Shown in pieces: positions 22,565 to 35,125 of a DNA stretch of 64,000 nucleotides (the stretch's first letter is position 1; every line of letters begins with the position of its first letter). Source of the DNA: Microthyrium microscopicum (Eukaryota; Ascomycota; Dothideomycetes; Microthyriales; Microthyriaceae); NCBI GenBank assembly GCA_010405405.1, contig MU004239.1:484713-548712 (forward strand). The letters run 5' to 3'. The translations under genes and the position numbers were made by a program. The notes under the pieces are model-generated. The model was given only the letters and a program-made list of their open reading frames with translations. It was not told the origin of the DNA and searched no databases.

Positions 22565-25110
22565 CCTTTAACTTGGAGTTGGTCAACAGGCCTCGTCAGA
22601 TCCGGGGGCGAAGCGCAGGGAATGGGAGAATATCAGAAAATGAGATTCACTGAGGCCAGCCCAGAGATATACTCGGCGTATGCAAGTTGAAAATGTATAA
22701 CAGGATAGAGGAAGACGAATATGAATAGACCAGCTTTAGAGAGAAGAAAGGAAACAGGAAGTACGTACAAGGTGCAGCTGGGGAAGTTGGAGGGTTTTCT
22801 TCAGCGAGCAGCAATGTGCAGCAAGAGGAGTCTAGTGGAGCACTGGTGACTGGACACTGGAGAGAAAGGCGGCGGCTGTGAGTTTTGGGATATTGGCAGG
22901 TCGCGATGAGGAGATGTGATATTTGATAGGCTGAGCTATTCTCGGGGCAGATGCAGTGTGAGCACTGACCGTGCCACTGGCCTGTTCCTAGCCGCCAGCC
23001 AATTCATACCCTTGCTGCAGCTTCCAATCGCCCAATAATGAGAGGGAGAGAGGTCTCTCTTTGATGGTGGTGGGCTTCGTGTGGTGATAAAGGTCAGGCT
23101 GGTTGACCTGGCAGACCAGGCTTGATCTGCTGCTTACGCTGATCACGACTTTCCCTAGGGCATCTGTCTCTCTTTGCCATACCAGTCGGTAAAGATATGC
23201 TCCATGAGTCGCACACATTACAGCATCGATGCTGAAAATAGGAAAGCTCCCAAGATCAAGGCCCAAAACCAAGGTGTCCGCAGTTCACAAGTCCCCATTA
23301 CGGGACCTGATGCCAGTCTGCCAGTACCAGCATGAACATTGTCTCCACTATCAATCCCCAGCATGCCGGTTGAAGCCAGAGAGCAGCTCGAGTTGTTGAG
23401 CCAGCTGCCAGCCGAAGTTGGAAGCACATCAACCGCAAAGGCAAAATGGAGAGAGCCTCGAACACCATCGAATTGGGCAGTGTGCTGAGCATGTTGGTTG
23501 GCTGTGCATAAAGCCACGGCCGTCACAAGCTTGCAACTCAAATCGGGTCTTTATCGGTTTGATTGGTGAAGAAACTGAGAGAAGAAGGACTGGCGTCCCC
23601 TGGTACGTCCTCGAGCCGAAAGTCCACGCGCACGTCGCAGTTGTGTGGAGCCAACCGCTGGCCACTCAGCGTTTCTTCCCTCGGCGGCAACCAACGACAG
23701 CCCATCCAAGAAAAAAGCCATCACTCTGGTTTTGCGTAAATTCACACCACTGTTTCCAACCTCTCTTTTCTCGCTTTTTTCCCAATATTTGCCATCAAAC
23801 CGCATCTTGATATTGTACAATTGCAATTTCTCCCGCCTTCAACCTGATGCAATGCAGTGATACCGCACTTTGCCTGTCGCAAAAGTCCCCCACTGCACTC
23901 TTACCGCATACGGCATCTCACATCAGCGCGGAAATATTCGCCGCCTCATCTTTATTAACCTGGAAACTTGATAGACCTCCCAAGGTTTTTGCGCAATCAA
24001 GCAGCCCTTGGCATATTCTGGCAGCCACTCCGCCCGGCTCTGGTTCGGGGCAAGCCGTAGTGTCTCGTGTCGGCGAATTAGCGTGGAGCTACCCAAAAGA
24101 AATAGTTCAAGATTAAATGCTTCCACTTCAGGGATAATTAGCTGCAGATTCTGTGACAACCCGTTGCCTGTTTTGTGGTATTTTACCGGCTTTTTGATCG
24201 ACTGTCTATTTTTAGACCTGTCAATCGCTCATTGCCACAGCGCTTAGCAACCAACCTGTTCGGCGCCTGCAAGTTCTGGATATTGATTCATATTATTCCA
24301 CCTTTCTCTTCATGACGATGAATTCGAATCGCTAATGATTTTCATATGTATGAGGCTGCCGATTATCACATTTCTCGAAACACAAATTTTTCGGATAATA
24401 TGTGACTCCTTTTCAAGCAATGCTTTCAAGCGCTCGAGCAAGTACCGGAAATGCACAAAGCATGATGAAAATAGAACAAGTTGAAGCATTTTTCTTCATG
24501 ACTCTTGAGATCAGGGGTGAGGGACAAAAAATCATGGTTCAAAATCAGATAGTTGCTGATCGAACGCCCTGGTATCAAGTGAGTAGAACAATGAGCAAAA
24601 TATAGCAAAGAATCCTTGAAACTGCATCATTATGCAGTGTTTCTTTATACTCGAGACCTTGTTCGAGTCCATGGTGTGGAGTTACAACAGGTAGGCTATG
24701 CTTTGTTTAACAGTGCTAGTCTCACTACAGGTCTCACAGAATACCTAATTACCGTACGAACTAGTAGTAAGCTTCTCCACTTAATTGAAGAACCAGCCTT
24801 TCCAGCTAAATATATCGTCAACTGTAGCACGCATAGCTTTGCAGGCACCAAGCCAATGTCAGTCCAATGGAAGATTTTGGAGATTCATCTGGTGCGCTTC
24901 CGAGTTCTTTTGGAAATTAAAAGACTCAAGATTTTTGGATGCGAGGAATCTTAAGAACCAAAAAGTCGTTTGTAGTTCGAGTTAGTAAGCCGTGATGCTT
25001 GGCATCAAGATAGGCACATGGAGATCTCCAACCTCCTCTCATCAACCCCCACTACCTTAAAAGCGCTACATCTTTCGATCCATATTAATCGTTCGTGATG
25101 AACATACACT
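22565..25110. other. 2.5 kb intergenic region
   Basis: No gene is supported. Short frames at 23218-24250 overlap on both strands without motifs. It would contain the promoter of the four-span protein (minus) and of the dipeptidase (plus). A pyrimidine-rich patch lies near 23740-23800. Confidence 0.45.
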
Positions 25111-26578
25111 ATGGATATTCATGAAAATCAAAAGAGCTTGGATCAGAGTCGACCACTGGAGCGACGCCAGCGGTATAAATCTCCGTTAAGGTTCTCACGT
25201 CATCTTTTCATCCTTGTGACGCTCGTGGCTATTTGGCTACTGTACGGAGGCGGCTCAAGTGTGCTGTCAAACGTCCAAGATGCTGTAGTCAGCGCCCTAG
25301 ATGATGCCGCCTATGCTTCAGCAAGTCCGGAGAAAAAGGCTCGGCACATCTTACGGAAGAACCCGTTGATTGGTTTGTTCATATCCCTTGTATAAGGCAT
25401 ACAATACTAAGATTCTAAAAGATGGCCATAATGATCTGTTGATCAGAATCAGGGGCTTATACCTCAATCAGATCAACCAAGCAGGCTTTACAGAGCCATT
25501 TGAAGAGGGTGGAATGAGCGGACATGTCGATATTCCTCGAATTCAAGAGGGCCTGATGGGCGGTGCTTTTTGGAGCGCGTTTGTACCATGTCCAGCTAAT
25601 GGATCTGATTACTCGGACGACAATTATGCTTACATCGTTCGTGCAACTCTGCAGCAACTCGATTTGTACGATCGGTTGCATTCCCGGTATCCAGATTACT
25701 TCACGCCATCACCGACCAGCGCAAAAGCAGAGAGTGCTTTCAAGGATAAGAAACTGATATCTCCTATCGGTATTGAAGGCTTGCATCAAATTGGAAACTC
25801 ACCGTCAACGCTGCGTCTCTATCATTCACTTGGAGTCCGCTATGCCACGCTCACATGGAACTGCCATAACATCTACGCCGATGCCGCAATAACTCGAGAT
25901 GAATCCGGTTCCTTCGGCCCCTCCAAGCCTCTATGGCACGGCATCAGCGAACAAGGCCGCGAACTAGTCTACGAAATGAACAGGCTAGGCATGCTAATTG
26001 ACCTCTCGCACGTCAGCAAAAACACCATGATAGACGCTCTCGTCGGATCAGACAAATGGGGCGGCTGGAAAGGAAGCATTGCACCGCCCATCTTCTCACA
26101 CTCCTCCGCGTACTCCATTTGCCCGCATCCAAGAAACGTGCCTGACGATGTGTTGAGGCTAGTCAAGCAGCGAAATAGCGTGGTCATGATAAACTTTAGC
26201 CCAGATTTCATCTCTTGCAAGGCGAGTGAGGAGGATAATGGATTGCCGGTTTTTGTGCCGGAGAATAATACGCTGGGCCAGGTGGTGAGACATATTCGTC
26301 ATATTGGCGAACTTGTTGGTTATGATCATGTTGGTATTGGGACTGATTACGATGGTATTGAGTCTACGCCGAAAGGTTTGGATGATGTTTCCAAGTTTCC
26401 GGATTTGGTCGCGGAGCTTTTGCGTCAAGATATTTCTAGGAAAGATGTCATTAAGATTATTGGCGGCAATGTTCTGAGAGTTTGGCGAGAGGCTGATGCT
26501 GTTTCTGATATGATGAAGTTGGTTCGCAAACCTTTGGAAGAACGCATTGAGCGAGGATGGATCGAAGATTTCGAATAG
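25111..26578 (+). CDS. Membrane-anchored dipeptidase, peptidase family M19 (472 aa)
   Basis: Exons 25111-25372 and 25422-26578; the 49-base intron has a GTTTGT donor and joins PLI to DGHNDLL, the family's first zinc motif. Residues about 30-48 (HLFILVTLVAIWLLYGG) form a single N-terminal membrane span, so the catalytic part likely faces the secretory lumen or outside. Metal ligands seen: His and Asp in DGHND, Glu in GIEGLHQIGNS, His in DLSHVS and in FSHSSAYSICPHPRN, and Asp in GIGTDYDGI. M19 enzymes cut dipeptides, including Cys-Gly from glutathione breakdown, and some act inside secondary-metabolite pathways; no biosynthetic cluster is seen around this one. Length fits the family. Confidence 0.9.
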
Positions 26579-28064
26579 ACCTTCATGTCCGCTTGCAAAT
26601 GCCTGAGCTGATTAAAGGCTTATAGCTGCCAGATCTTGTTTACATAAACATAACCACTATCATAGACATATTCTGAACTGGGACTACCTTGGAGGCTCGG
26701 CTCGGCTGGAATAAACCCCATTGAACAGGTACTTGGCTCAGTGATTGAAGGGTTCGGCCTCTTTGCGGTTTCATGTTCAGCGAATTACTCATTCAGTGCT
26801 AGTCGCTGCAGAATTCTTCCAGAAGCATTTCAAGGGAATATCCTTGAAACTTGGTGGAGGCTCTGCTCATGAGAATAACACTACTAGTACTAGGCAAATA
26901 TGCTGCCTGATTTGGTGTCGCGCGTCGCATTGGATACACGATGATCCAAAGCGTATAACTTTATATCGGTATTGGTACTTGTCAATTTCCGTTGGCTATT
27001 CATGGACTAACGTATTTTTCCGCACTAGATTTGTGTCCCCTTCCACAAAATGACGGTTTTTCTCGCTGCGGCTAAAGGGCGGTCGAAATGGAGAGCGAAT
27101 TTTACGACGACAGATTGCTTTACATTGTTGGACGCATACATGTGATGCATAAAAGAATCACATTGACATGAACCCTACCTGCAGCCTCCAGGTATTTCAT
27201 GACCTAACAGTTTGTACAGGTACAGTCGGTGTCCTGAATGGCTTTTCTCCGAAAAATCCATCGGTACATTGACTCGAACGGCGGTAAAAAGCTTCCCCGG
27301 CCTTTTGGTTTGCATTATACAACCTTCTCTTCCAGTCTGAACAGAAGTGCAAAACATGGGAGCAAATATTTTCAAAATAGATTTTAAGTCTGGCCCTCCA
27401 CTCAAAGGATAATATACATTTCATCTCCCCAGTGGATCAAAAAGGTCTGTGACTTTCTTCTATACTCAGACCAGAACATGGAAACGACCGAATCACTGGG
27501 CTTAGCAAGGTTCCCCATTTCAAGCATTTGTATATTGATCGAGTTAAAATATGGGCATCACGAGGGCACGGCCTACCCGCGGATCCTATCTTTTTACTAG
27601 GGCATCTACTTTCTCTTCGTCACAGAGAGAATGATATTCTCTTATTACGTATCGAAATTCTAACTACTGGCTGTCAGTGGCTCCACTAAATGGTTTATAC
27701 ATGAAATCCAGATCGATTCGCAAGAAGCGAATTGAGTGGATGGAACGTCCGTTATTGCTCAAGGATTGCCAACAATGGCTCGTCGGCTTGTCACAACTAT
27801 AGGTGACGACTACTCTGCTATATTCTGCTCCTCACGAGATATACCGTTCCTGGCAAGCATAACGTAGGCCTACAATTAATATGTGTGCTAGTTTAATGGT
27901 ACATTGGCGATGCTGCCAATGTTCCCTCGAAATTTCGCGACCTGGTGGTTTGTTTCTTTAGCTTTTGGTGCTTCTGTCAAGATTTGCTACTCCAGCCTGA
28001 CAAGTAGCTAATGAGGTGATCAAACTCTAGTCAACGGAAAATCGAAAATCAAAAGACGGAAAAG
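26579..28064. other. Intergenic region
   Basis: About 1.5 kb with no supported gene. Small frames on the minus strand near 27175-27424 and on the plus strand near 26745-27053 have no motif. Confidence 0.45.
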
Positions 28065-30579
28065 ATGGGCCAGGTTGGGTTTCTTTCGCTGCTGTTGGCT
28101 GGCAAGGCGCTTGCTGCACAACATCACCTCTTCACATCGTCGTTCTCTACACCTAACCTTTACGCCCTGGAATTTGACGACGAGACAAACACTCTCATAA
28201 ACGTTGCGAACATTACTGCAAACTCGGGGCACCCATGGCTATCCTTTTCGTACGACAAGGCTAACCTGTATGCTGAAGAGGCTGGCGCATTCACATCATA
28301 CACAGTCGAGAACAGCACATCGCTCACAAGTCCCAAAAACCTCAAAGTCGGCGCTCAATGCGGACCAGCAGCTGCCGGGGACAATGGCGCTGGAGTAGTC
28401 ATCTCAGAACAACGTAGACCATTCAGTGTCTATGGCGCACCAACAGGCTCATGCGGTACGGTAGTGAGCGTGTCGACTGACGGCCGTCTGGACAAAGTCG
28501 CACAATCCTTCAAATACAGAGATGGAAGCTCCATCAAAGGATTCGTTCTGGACCCGGACAATAGGTTTTTGTATTCGGCAGACTCGGGTGCCAATGGTAT
28601 CTGGACACATGGAATCAATGAAGCTGGAACTACTGAAAATCCGGTATTCACTGCGCTTCCTTGGGCCAATGCTGGACCTAGGAAGCTTGTTGTACATCCT
28701 AATGGAAAGTATCTATATGTTGTGCTGTCCCGCCGAAATCAGGTCGCTGTCTTTGCTATCAATAGCGACGCGTCGTCAATCAGGACTCCGCTAACATCTA
28801 CTGGAGTCACTTACTCCATACTCCCTGGTGGTATGTGATGACTCCATATACTTCTGGCGCACGCTAATGCAGAGTCTAGATGTCAATCCTAGCGCATACT
28901 CCGCCGACGACGTTTTCATCTCAGCAGATGCCAATATCCTATTTGCGAGTTCGCGCTACCGCATCGAACAGCAACCCAACGGCGCGCGAGACGACGAGGG
29001 CAGGAAAGGCTACCTTCGAGCTATCCTACTCACCAGTCTAGTCGAGGCCGATAATCCTATTGCAGGTCGCCAGGTCGCCGCTGGATTCCCACTGAAGTCA
29101 CTCTTCCATATGGAACTTCGCACCGGTGGTGGCTACTCGAATGCTATCAGCCCAGCCCCTTGGGCCAACGACTACTTCGCCATGGCAGATAGCGAATACG
29201 GCATCATCGATGTCTGGAAGATTGACGGCATGGAGTCTGTTGAATACACTGGCGATCTGGCTCGAGATGCTGCAAGCAGACCTCAAGGCGGCTGGATCAG
29301 CAATGCGTGGAGTCCACGCGGGACTATCAGTACTGTTGACATTGCGCCTGCCCCAGTCAAGACAACGCCAGCGAAACCATTTGGCAATCGCCCGCCTGTC
29401 AAGACTACGCCTGTGCCTGCATCAGTGCCTTCGATTGTTCCATGGGGCGGCGCAAACAACCCACGTCCCATAACTCCCCGTCCCGCAATGTCCACTGCTG
29501 CTCCTCCCAGTTCCAGCGCTGGATGGGGTGAGTGGCTCGGAAGCATAATTGGAGGATTGGGAGGAGGAGGACAGTATACAACTGGAGGGACCTGGGGAGG
29601 TGATCGAGGAAGTGATCGAGGAGGTGACCGAGGAGGCGATCAAGAAGGATATGACTGGAACAGAGGAGGCGAATGGAACAGTCGTGGAGGAAGCGGAGGT
29701 CGTGGAGGAGACGACGACGATGATGATCGCCGATATAACACACGTTTCCCAGGCCGAGCTGTCGCAACAGGTCTGGTCAAGCGTCAGCTACATCTCGCTC
29801 CTCCAGTGGCCAAGACCACCAGTCCAGTCCCAGCAGCTCCTCAGCCATCAACATCTACTGCTGCGCCGCCAGCTTCTGCGACTATTGCTCCTATCCCGAA
29901 GGCTTCACCTGCACCGACGACTCAAGTACCCATTCCACCACCAAGTCAAGCACCCGCACCTTCGAACCCAGCTCCAAAGCCAGTGTCCATCGCCTCTCCA
30001 CCTGCTCCTCCACCAGCAGCGCCAGCACCTCCTCCTCCGCCTGCTCCACCAGCAGCACCGCCAGCAGCACCACCAGCATCAAGATCAACCACCCTCCCCA
30101 TTCAGACACCCAAACCCATTTCCGGCCCACCACCACCACCAAAGGCCATCCCAGGCCCACCCCGTCAAGAACCACCACCCGCCTCACAAGCCGTTCCACC
30201 ACCGCGACCCATCTCCGGTCCACCAGCAATCCCACCACCACCACCCTCCCCATTCAGCAAAACCACGCCCGCGGCTGCACCAGCGCCAACCAACAAACCA
30301 GGCGTAGTAACAGCACGCATTATCGCAAGCTGGCAAGCACCGGCGGACGGCGGCGTAGCAGGAAGACGATATGAAAGTGAACAAACGGAGGGTATGGGAC
30401 CAGCACGAGCACGAGTGGTACCGCATGGTGGACTACAAGTGAAACCATGGACAGGTAGTAAGAATAGGAGGCGACAAGTAGAGGAGACTCCAGAGATGGG
30501 ACCTGCGGTAAAGGGGCAGTATCAAGCAGCGCAAGCGGTTGGGAAGGGATGTTGTGCGAATGCGGTGTGGTTTGATTGA
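28065..30579 (+). CDS. Secreted lactonase-type beta-propeller with long Pro-rich tail (821 aa)
   Basis: Exons 28065-28830 and 28880-30579, intron 49 bases with a GCTAAT branch site. Signal peptide MGQVGFLSLLLAGKALA. Residues about 20-410 look like the seven-bladed propeller of 3-carboxy-cis,cis-muconate cyclase and fungal lactonases (NLYALEFD, GHPWLSFSYD, SIKGFVLDPDNRFLYSAD, PRKLVVHPNGKYLYVV, DVFISADANILFASSR, NDYFAMADSEYGIIDVW). In the cytosolic relatives this opens or forms lactones in aromatic-acid breakdown; a secreted form with this tail could instead have a wall or binding role (inference). The tail adds about 400 residues: Pro/Thr-rich, then GGDRGSDRGGDRGGD repeats, an acidic patch, and a long Pro/Ala low-complexity stretch (about 600-750). 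Such tails are uncommon in the family. Confidence 0.8.
29540..29700 (+). repeat. Gly/Asp/Arg-coding repeat GGDRGSDRGGD
   Basis: In-frame repeats of GGAGGTGATCGAGGA-like 12-15 base units inside the propeller protein's tail, surrounded by GGNG-rich sequence. Confidence 0.7.
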
Positions 30580-31630
30580 GAGCACGATGTTTAATGTGTA
30601 TTGTATGGATTGACATGGCGTATTTATTTGTTGTGTATATAAAATTTGAGATATATATGAATTGACCTGAATCATCCATTGACCTGATTGTTGACTTCTC
30701 AGGGGTAAAAGATGGCCTTCCATCTCTGAGTATCTGTAAATGAATTACTTTTTATTTGATATTTTGGACAACTTCGAAAGGTTTGGCATGCTCATAGTAC
30801 ATAATATAATTTATTTATCGGCGTTCTGAGCGTTCATGGAAAGAGGGCGGCTGCTTCCAGTCTTCACCTTGTTTTAGCATTGCACGATATATACACAAAC
30901 AGCAGAATATTTCTTTCACTAACCAACAGGACGGTCCAGTTTGTCCAATTAATTGAGCTGAAATTCTTCACCATCTTTGTCAGCAAGCTGGACCAAATAC
31001 CTGCTTACTCACCACACCTATGGGAGGGGACAATGTGGCTGACTAATGCAGATGCCTCGGTATCTCACCACAATTATGTGGATGAGTAACCCTGATGCCT
31101 GGTAATATAGTTTCCCCCGAGGGTTTAAGAGGGGGGAACTAGACAGAGGTAATCCCCTAGTGGGGTTAGTGGGAGAGAGGAGGTCTCTCCTGATTTGTTA
31201 AAAAGCCGGGCGAGGCTTTCATTACACTGTCTTTCCTCCACAGCGCATAATACCATGGGTATGGAGGGTGTATTTTTTGTCTTTTTTATTACATCGTGAA
31301 TTCAGAATTTCCTCTTTTAGACAGCTAGCAATCCAAAGGTCACACGTTCAAAAGTGCACCCTTTTTTTTTGCAACTTTGTTTTTACTTTTCATTTTTGCT
31401 TCTCTTTTACTTCTCTGGCACTATGCAATGATCGTAGCTTAGATATCGGTTTAGCTATAGAAAGAATCTTGCGGAACTGCTCTGTATTTAACTCTTCTTA
31501 GAGGCTAAGTATTTTTAGATTATGCGTGACCCCGTCATTTTCTTAACTAGAACACTACGTTTCAATAATCTGAGTCTCTAAGTACTCTATCTCTTAGCAA
31601 CACTATCTCTTTATAAGTAGCTAGACTCAA
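30580..31630. other. Intergenic region with hairpin row and T-rich tract
   Basis: No gene supported. Bases 31109-31219 hold a row of short hairpins (separate entry). Bases 31270-31400 are T-rich with a run of nine or more T. Confidence 0.5.
31109..31219. other. Row of four hairpins
   Basis: Four stem-loops in about 110 bases: AGTTTCCCCC (31109-31118) with GGGGGGAACT (31131-31140), one G-T wobble; CCCC-TAGT-GGGG (31154-31165); GGAGAGA (31172-31178) with TCTCTCC (31184-31190); AAAGCC (31202-31207) with GGCTTT (31214-31219). The row could be a structured RNA, the end of a small mobile element, or chance in G/C-tract DNA. No match to a known RNA is recognised. Confidence 0.5.
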
Positions 31631-32404
31631 ATGTATCTAAACGCCCAAACTAGTACGCCCATAGCCTCATACCTAAAGCAAACCTTACTAACTAGTCCTT
31701 CTAGCCATATCTCATTCTCACGTAAAGCTCATCCCTTATCTCCCCCAACACGTCAAGACTTACCACTCCTGGATGCAAAATGAAGTAAGCAGTCCACCTC
31801 CGTCCGCCGCCATGCACTACCAGCAGCCAACTAACATTTTCACTAGCAACTTCGCCAACTCACAGCCTCCGACCTCCTCTCCTACGAAGAAGAACTATCC
31901 AACTGTCACTCCTGGCGCACCGATAACACCAAGCTAACGTTTCTGTCTGCCAACGTTGCTTCTCGCGATAAACGGGCTGAATTGCTGGGTGATATCAATC
32001 TGTTTCTTAGCACGGAGGAACCTGATGACGATGACGTTGGGGGAGAGACGGTTGTTGGGGAGATTAACATGATGATCGCTTCTTCCTCCACGCGAGGCCA
32101 GGGACATGGGACGAGGGTATTGGCAATGTTTGTGTGGTGGGTGGGCGCGCAGCGGGAGGCGGTGGTGAAGGAGTATCTGGGCGAGACCGATGGAAATCAG
32201 AAGTTGGAAGTGCTGGTAGCCAAGATCGATGGAGGGAATGTGACGAGTATAGGACTCTTTGGCAAGCTGGGCTTTACGAAGGTCAGGGAAGAAGTGAACT
32301 ACTTTGGCGAGGTGGAGATGCGGGTGCGGTTGGATAAAGCAGTTAAAATTGCGCGGTCGTTGCTTGGGGGAACGGAGCCGGTGGTTGAGATCTATGATGA
32401 GTAA
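31631..32404 (+). CDS. NAT9-like GNAT acetyltransferase (219 aa)
   Basis: Three exons: 31631-31652 (only 22 bases), 31705-31784 and 31847-32404; phases agree. The assembled start reads MYLNAQTTISHSHVKLIPY, and then QHVKTYHSWM, LTASDLLSYEEELSNCHSW, VGEINMMIASSSTRGQGHG (acetyl-CoA loop) and IGLFGKLGF, the layout of the N-acetyltransferase 9 family (family knowledge). Acetyl-CoA binding is expected from RGQGHGT. Substrate in fungi is unknown; the animal relative acts on microtubule-related processes. The product is cytosolic by appearance. It is convergent with rpt4, whose stop codon is 111 bases away. Confidence 0.85.
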
Positions 32405-32515
32405 CGATGTGTATGATCCATTTGGCAGGACGAATGAGTAGGGGAAGCTTAGATGTATGATATGCTACAGTTGCCCGCTAATGCAATTGTTATTAGATAC
32501 TAGTACAGAGACTAT

Positions 32516-33857
32516 CTATAGTTTTTGGTAGTCGAGCTTGCTTTCTAGCTTCTTCGTCTCGGCCATTTTGCGGACTGCCTTGTTGAAATCATCTTGATTT
32601 ATGGCATCTCGGTAGTCCTTGATGGCGAAGAGACCACTGGAATAAGTTAGTATTGATGGTTCGATCAGAGGAGGGTCTTCTTACGCTTCTGTGACCACGT
32701 TTCGCAAATCAGCACCGTTGAAACCATCGCTCATCTTCACTATACTCTCAAAATCAATCTCGCCCTCCGTCGCCACGCCTGCTGCATGAATCTTCATAAT
32801 CTCGAGCCGGCCTACTTCATTGGGAAGCGCAATTTCGATCTTTCGATCTAGACGACCGGCACGAAGTAGCGCAGGGTCAAGTGTATCCGGGCGATTCGTA
32901 GCCATGATGATTTTTGTCTTGCCGAGATAGTCGAAACCATCCAATTGATTGAGAAGCTCCATGAGTGTACGTTGGATTTCTCGATCAGCCGATGTACCTT
33001 CACTGAATCGACGACCACCGATGGCGTCAATTTCGTCCATGAATATGATACAGGGTTCATGCTCTTTGGCATAGCCGAACATTTCGCGAATGAGCCGCGC
33101 CGACTCACCAATATACTTGTCGACAATGGCTGACGATACGACTGGATCATGTTAGTGCCTGCCTAGTATCAACATCGTGTGGGAACTGCCAACCTTTGAG
33201 GAAGTTTGTTTCCAAACTGCTTGCAACCGCTCTCGCCAGCAGCGTCTTTCCAGTTCCTGGAGGTCCATAGAGCAGTACACCCTTTGGTGGTTTAATACCG
33301 ACCCGGAGGAAGAGTTCGGGGTTCTTGAGGGGCAATTCGATAACCTCTCGGAGTTCGCGAATCTGTTCATTCAAACCACCAATACCACCAAAGCTGACCT
33401 GACCTGGATCTTCCAGCGACATGTTGTATACCAATGGATCGACTTCTCGCGGTAGCATTCGCATAATGGTGAGAGTGGTCATGTCAAGCGCCACTCGCGT
33501 GCCTTGCTTTAATTTCTTTTTATCGACCTTGGAACGACATCCTACGACATAGCGGGGACCAGAGGAGGCTTTGACGATAACTGACAGTAGAGGTTAGCGA
33601 GAATTTTTGGCCACTGCTTGGGGATTAACAAGCTTACATCTCTCATCATCCAGTTGTTTCAAGACCTCTCCTATTATTTGTCCGACACTTTGTAATGCTT
33701 TGATGTTGTCTTCCGATACATCATAATCGTGTTGTAGGCCCTTGATATCTAGTCGTAGAGCTTTGAGTCTTGCCTCCATTTCTCTTGATTCCAGGAGCTT
33801 AACTCTGAAATCGCCGAGCGCATGATCACGCTCGGGGTCGGAGTTTGAGGAGCTCAT
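32516..33857 (-). CDS. rpt4: 26S proteasome ATPase Rpt4 (394 aa)
   Basis: Exons 33857-33638, 33580-33194, 33141-32685 and 32636-32516, all introns 48-57 bases and phases consistent. Residues 20-75 form the N-terminal coil ([17 protein letters not shown]), followed by the OB-fold ([39 protein letters not shown]). The AAA module has Walker A GPPGTGKT, Walker [13 protein letters not shown], the Arg-finger region [11 protein letters not shown] and sensor motif [14 protein letters not shown]. The [19 protein letters not shown] phrase and the length point to Rpt4 rather than the other five Rpt subunits. It forms part of the hexameric base that unfolds and feeds ubiquitinated proteins into the 20S core. 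Confidence 0.92.
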
Positions 33858-35125
33858 TGTGGTTGTAACGCGATGATGGCAGGAGGTGTAAGGTTCGAGA
33901 GAGCGAAGGTTCAAGGGGTAGATGACGCTGAAAGATGAAGGGTTGAGGGTTGGCGGATGATTCTTGTTTTGTTCAGACTGAGTTCACTTGAAGCTCAAGG
34001 CAGTTGAAGCTTCGCAAGTCGTGCACGGAGCAGGCGCCATACGCCAAGACCGTATCCCTGTCGTTTCTGCCCGCTACGGCCAAACTTCGGATGCCTTTTG
34101 TTGCCAAGCGTTTGGACCTTGACTTTATTTTCTTTCCAAACTTTTTGCTCCAACTTCTTTTCCACCACAACATTCACCACCAGCCTTCATCATGCTGAGC
34201 ATCATGGCTATCTTTGTCGCTACATATTCTGAGAGCTTCTAGCGATGCCTTGTCAATCTGTGATGAGTACAGAATTGCTCAGCATGTTGCCGCTGGTGGT
34301 TCACAGCTCCTGTAAGTTTCAACTTTTTCTTCAAGCACATTTCCACCCCATTTTGAATGATGACACAACAAGAATGTCTTCTTTCCCAGGCAGAATCGAC
34401 CATGAAGAGACTGCTTTCGGGTTGCGTCGCAGCAAACCTGTTACTTGCCAGTATACTTTGTCTGACACTATTTCAACTTGCTTGAAATCTCACTTTGTCT
34501 GCGAAAAATCTCGCTAACATGACTACAGATCTGTAGTATTCACTTGTTTATTTACTGGATGCCTGCTCTTGAGCCTCGGTCATGGCACTGAGGCTTCAGT
34601 TCTTCCTTCTGGTATAGATTGGTGACTTGAGCCCGCTGTTACCAGTCATTTAGCGTAAGGTCAGCATTATCTCCCTTGCACAACTCACATCTCCTTCTAC
34701 ATGACGAAAACTTTTCCACATTCGCAGTTTCCACGTTAGCATCAAACGAACCTATTTCGATGCCACATGAACGAATAACTACGCCTTTCTTGGATGTCGG
34801 ACCCTTGAACTTCACATTTGAACTTTGCATGATTTACAAAGACAATGAGCTAACACTATTGTGTATTAGATTTACATTCCGTCCACCGACGTAGAGCGTG
34901 ATGCCAGTGAGGCTTGGAGTTTTGTTGTACGCTGGAACTAGATAGGTCTGGATAAGGTTGACGAGAGATTTGGTTCTGTAGCGGAGTCTACTTCAGGTTG
35001 CATTAGTAGCGCATGATGGTAGCATGAATTCATATTATAATAACGCTCATCACTTTTATCTATCTTAGCGCTTGAGTGCAACGTGAAACAGTCCAATAAT
35101 CTACTCTTTCTCTCGCCCGACCTAA
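33858..35125. other. Intergenic region between rpt4 and arg4
   Basis: No gene is supported; short frames at 34245-34894 on both strands lack motifs. It includes the rpt4 promoter side. Confidence 0.45.

Noticed and set aside
24655-24690. B-box-like GTTCGAGTC suggesting a tRNA
   Set aside because: No flanking stem pairs and no A box at the right distance.
29549-30307. 252-codon plus-strand frame in the propeller tail
   Set aside because: Pro/His/Gln-rich shadow of the repeated Pro/Ala coding frame; the main frame continues with the signal peptide and propeller.
25111-30579. Secondary-metabolite gene cluster around the dipeptidase
   Set aside because: M19 dipeptidases occur in such clusters, but the neighbours are a lactonase-type propeller, a four-span protein and a primary-metabolism kinase, with no synthase present.
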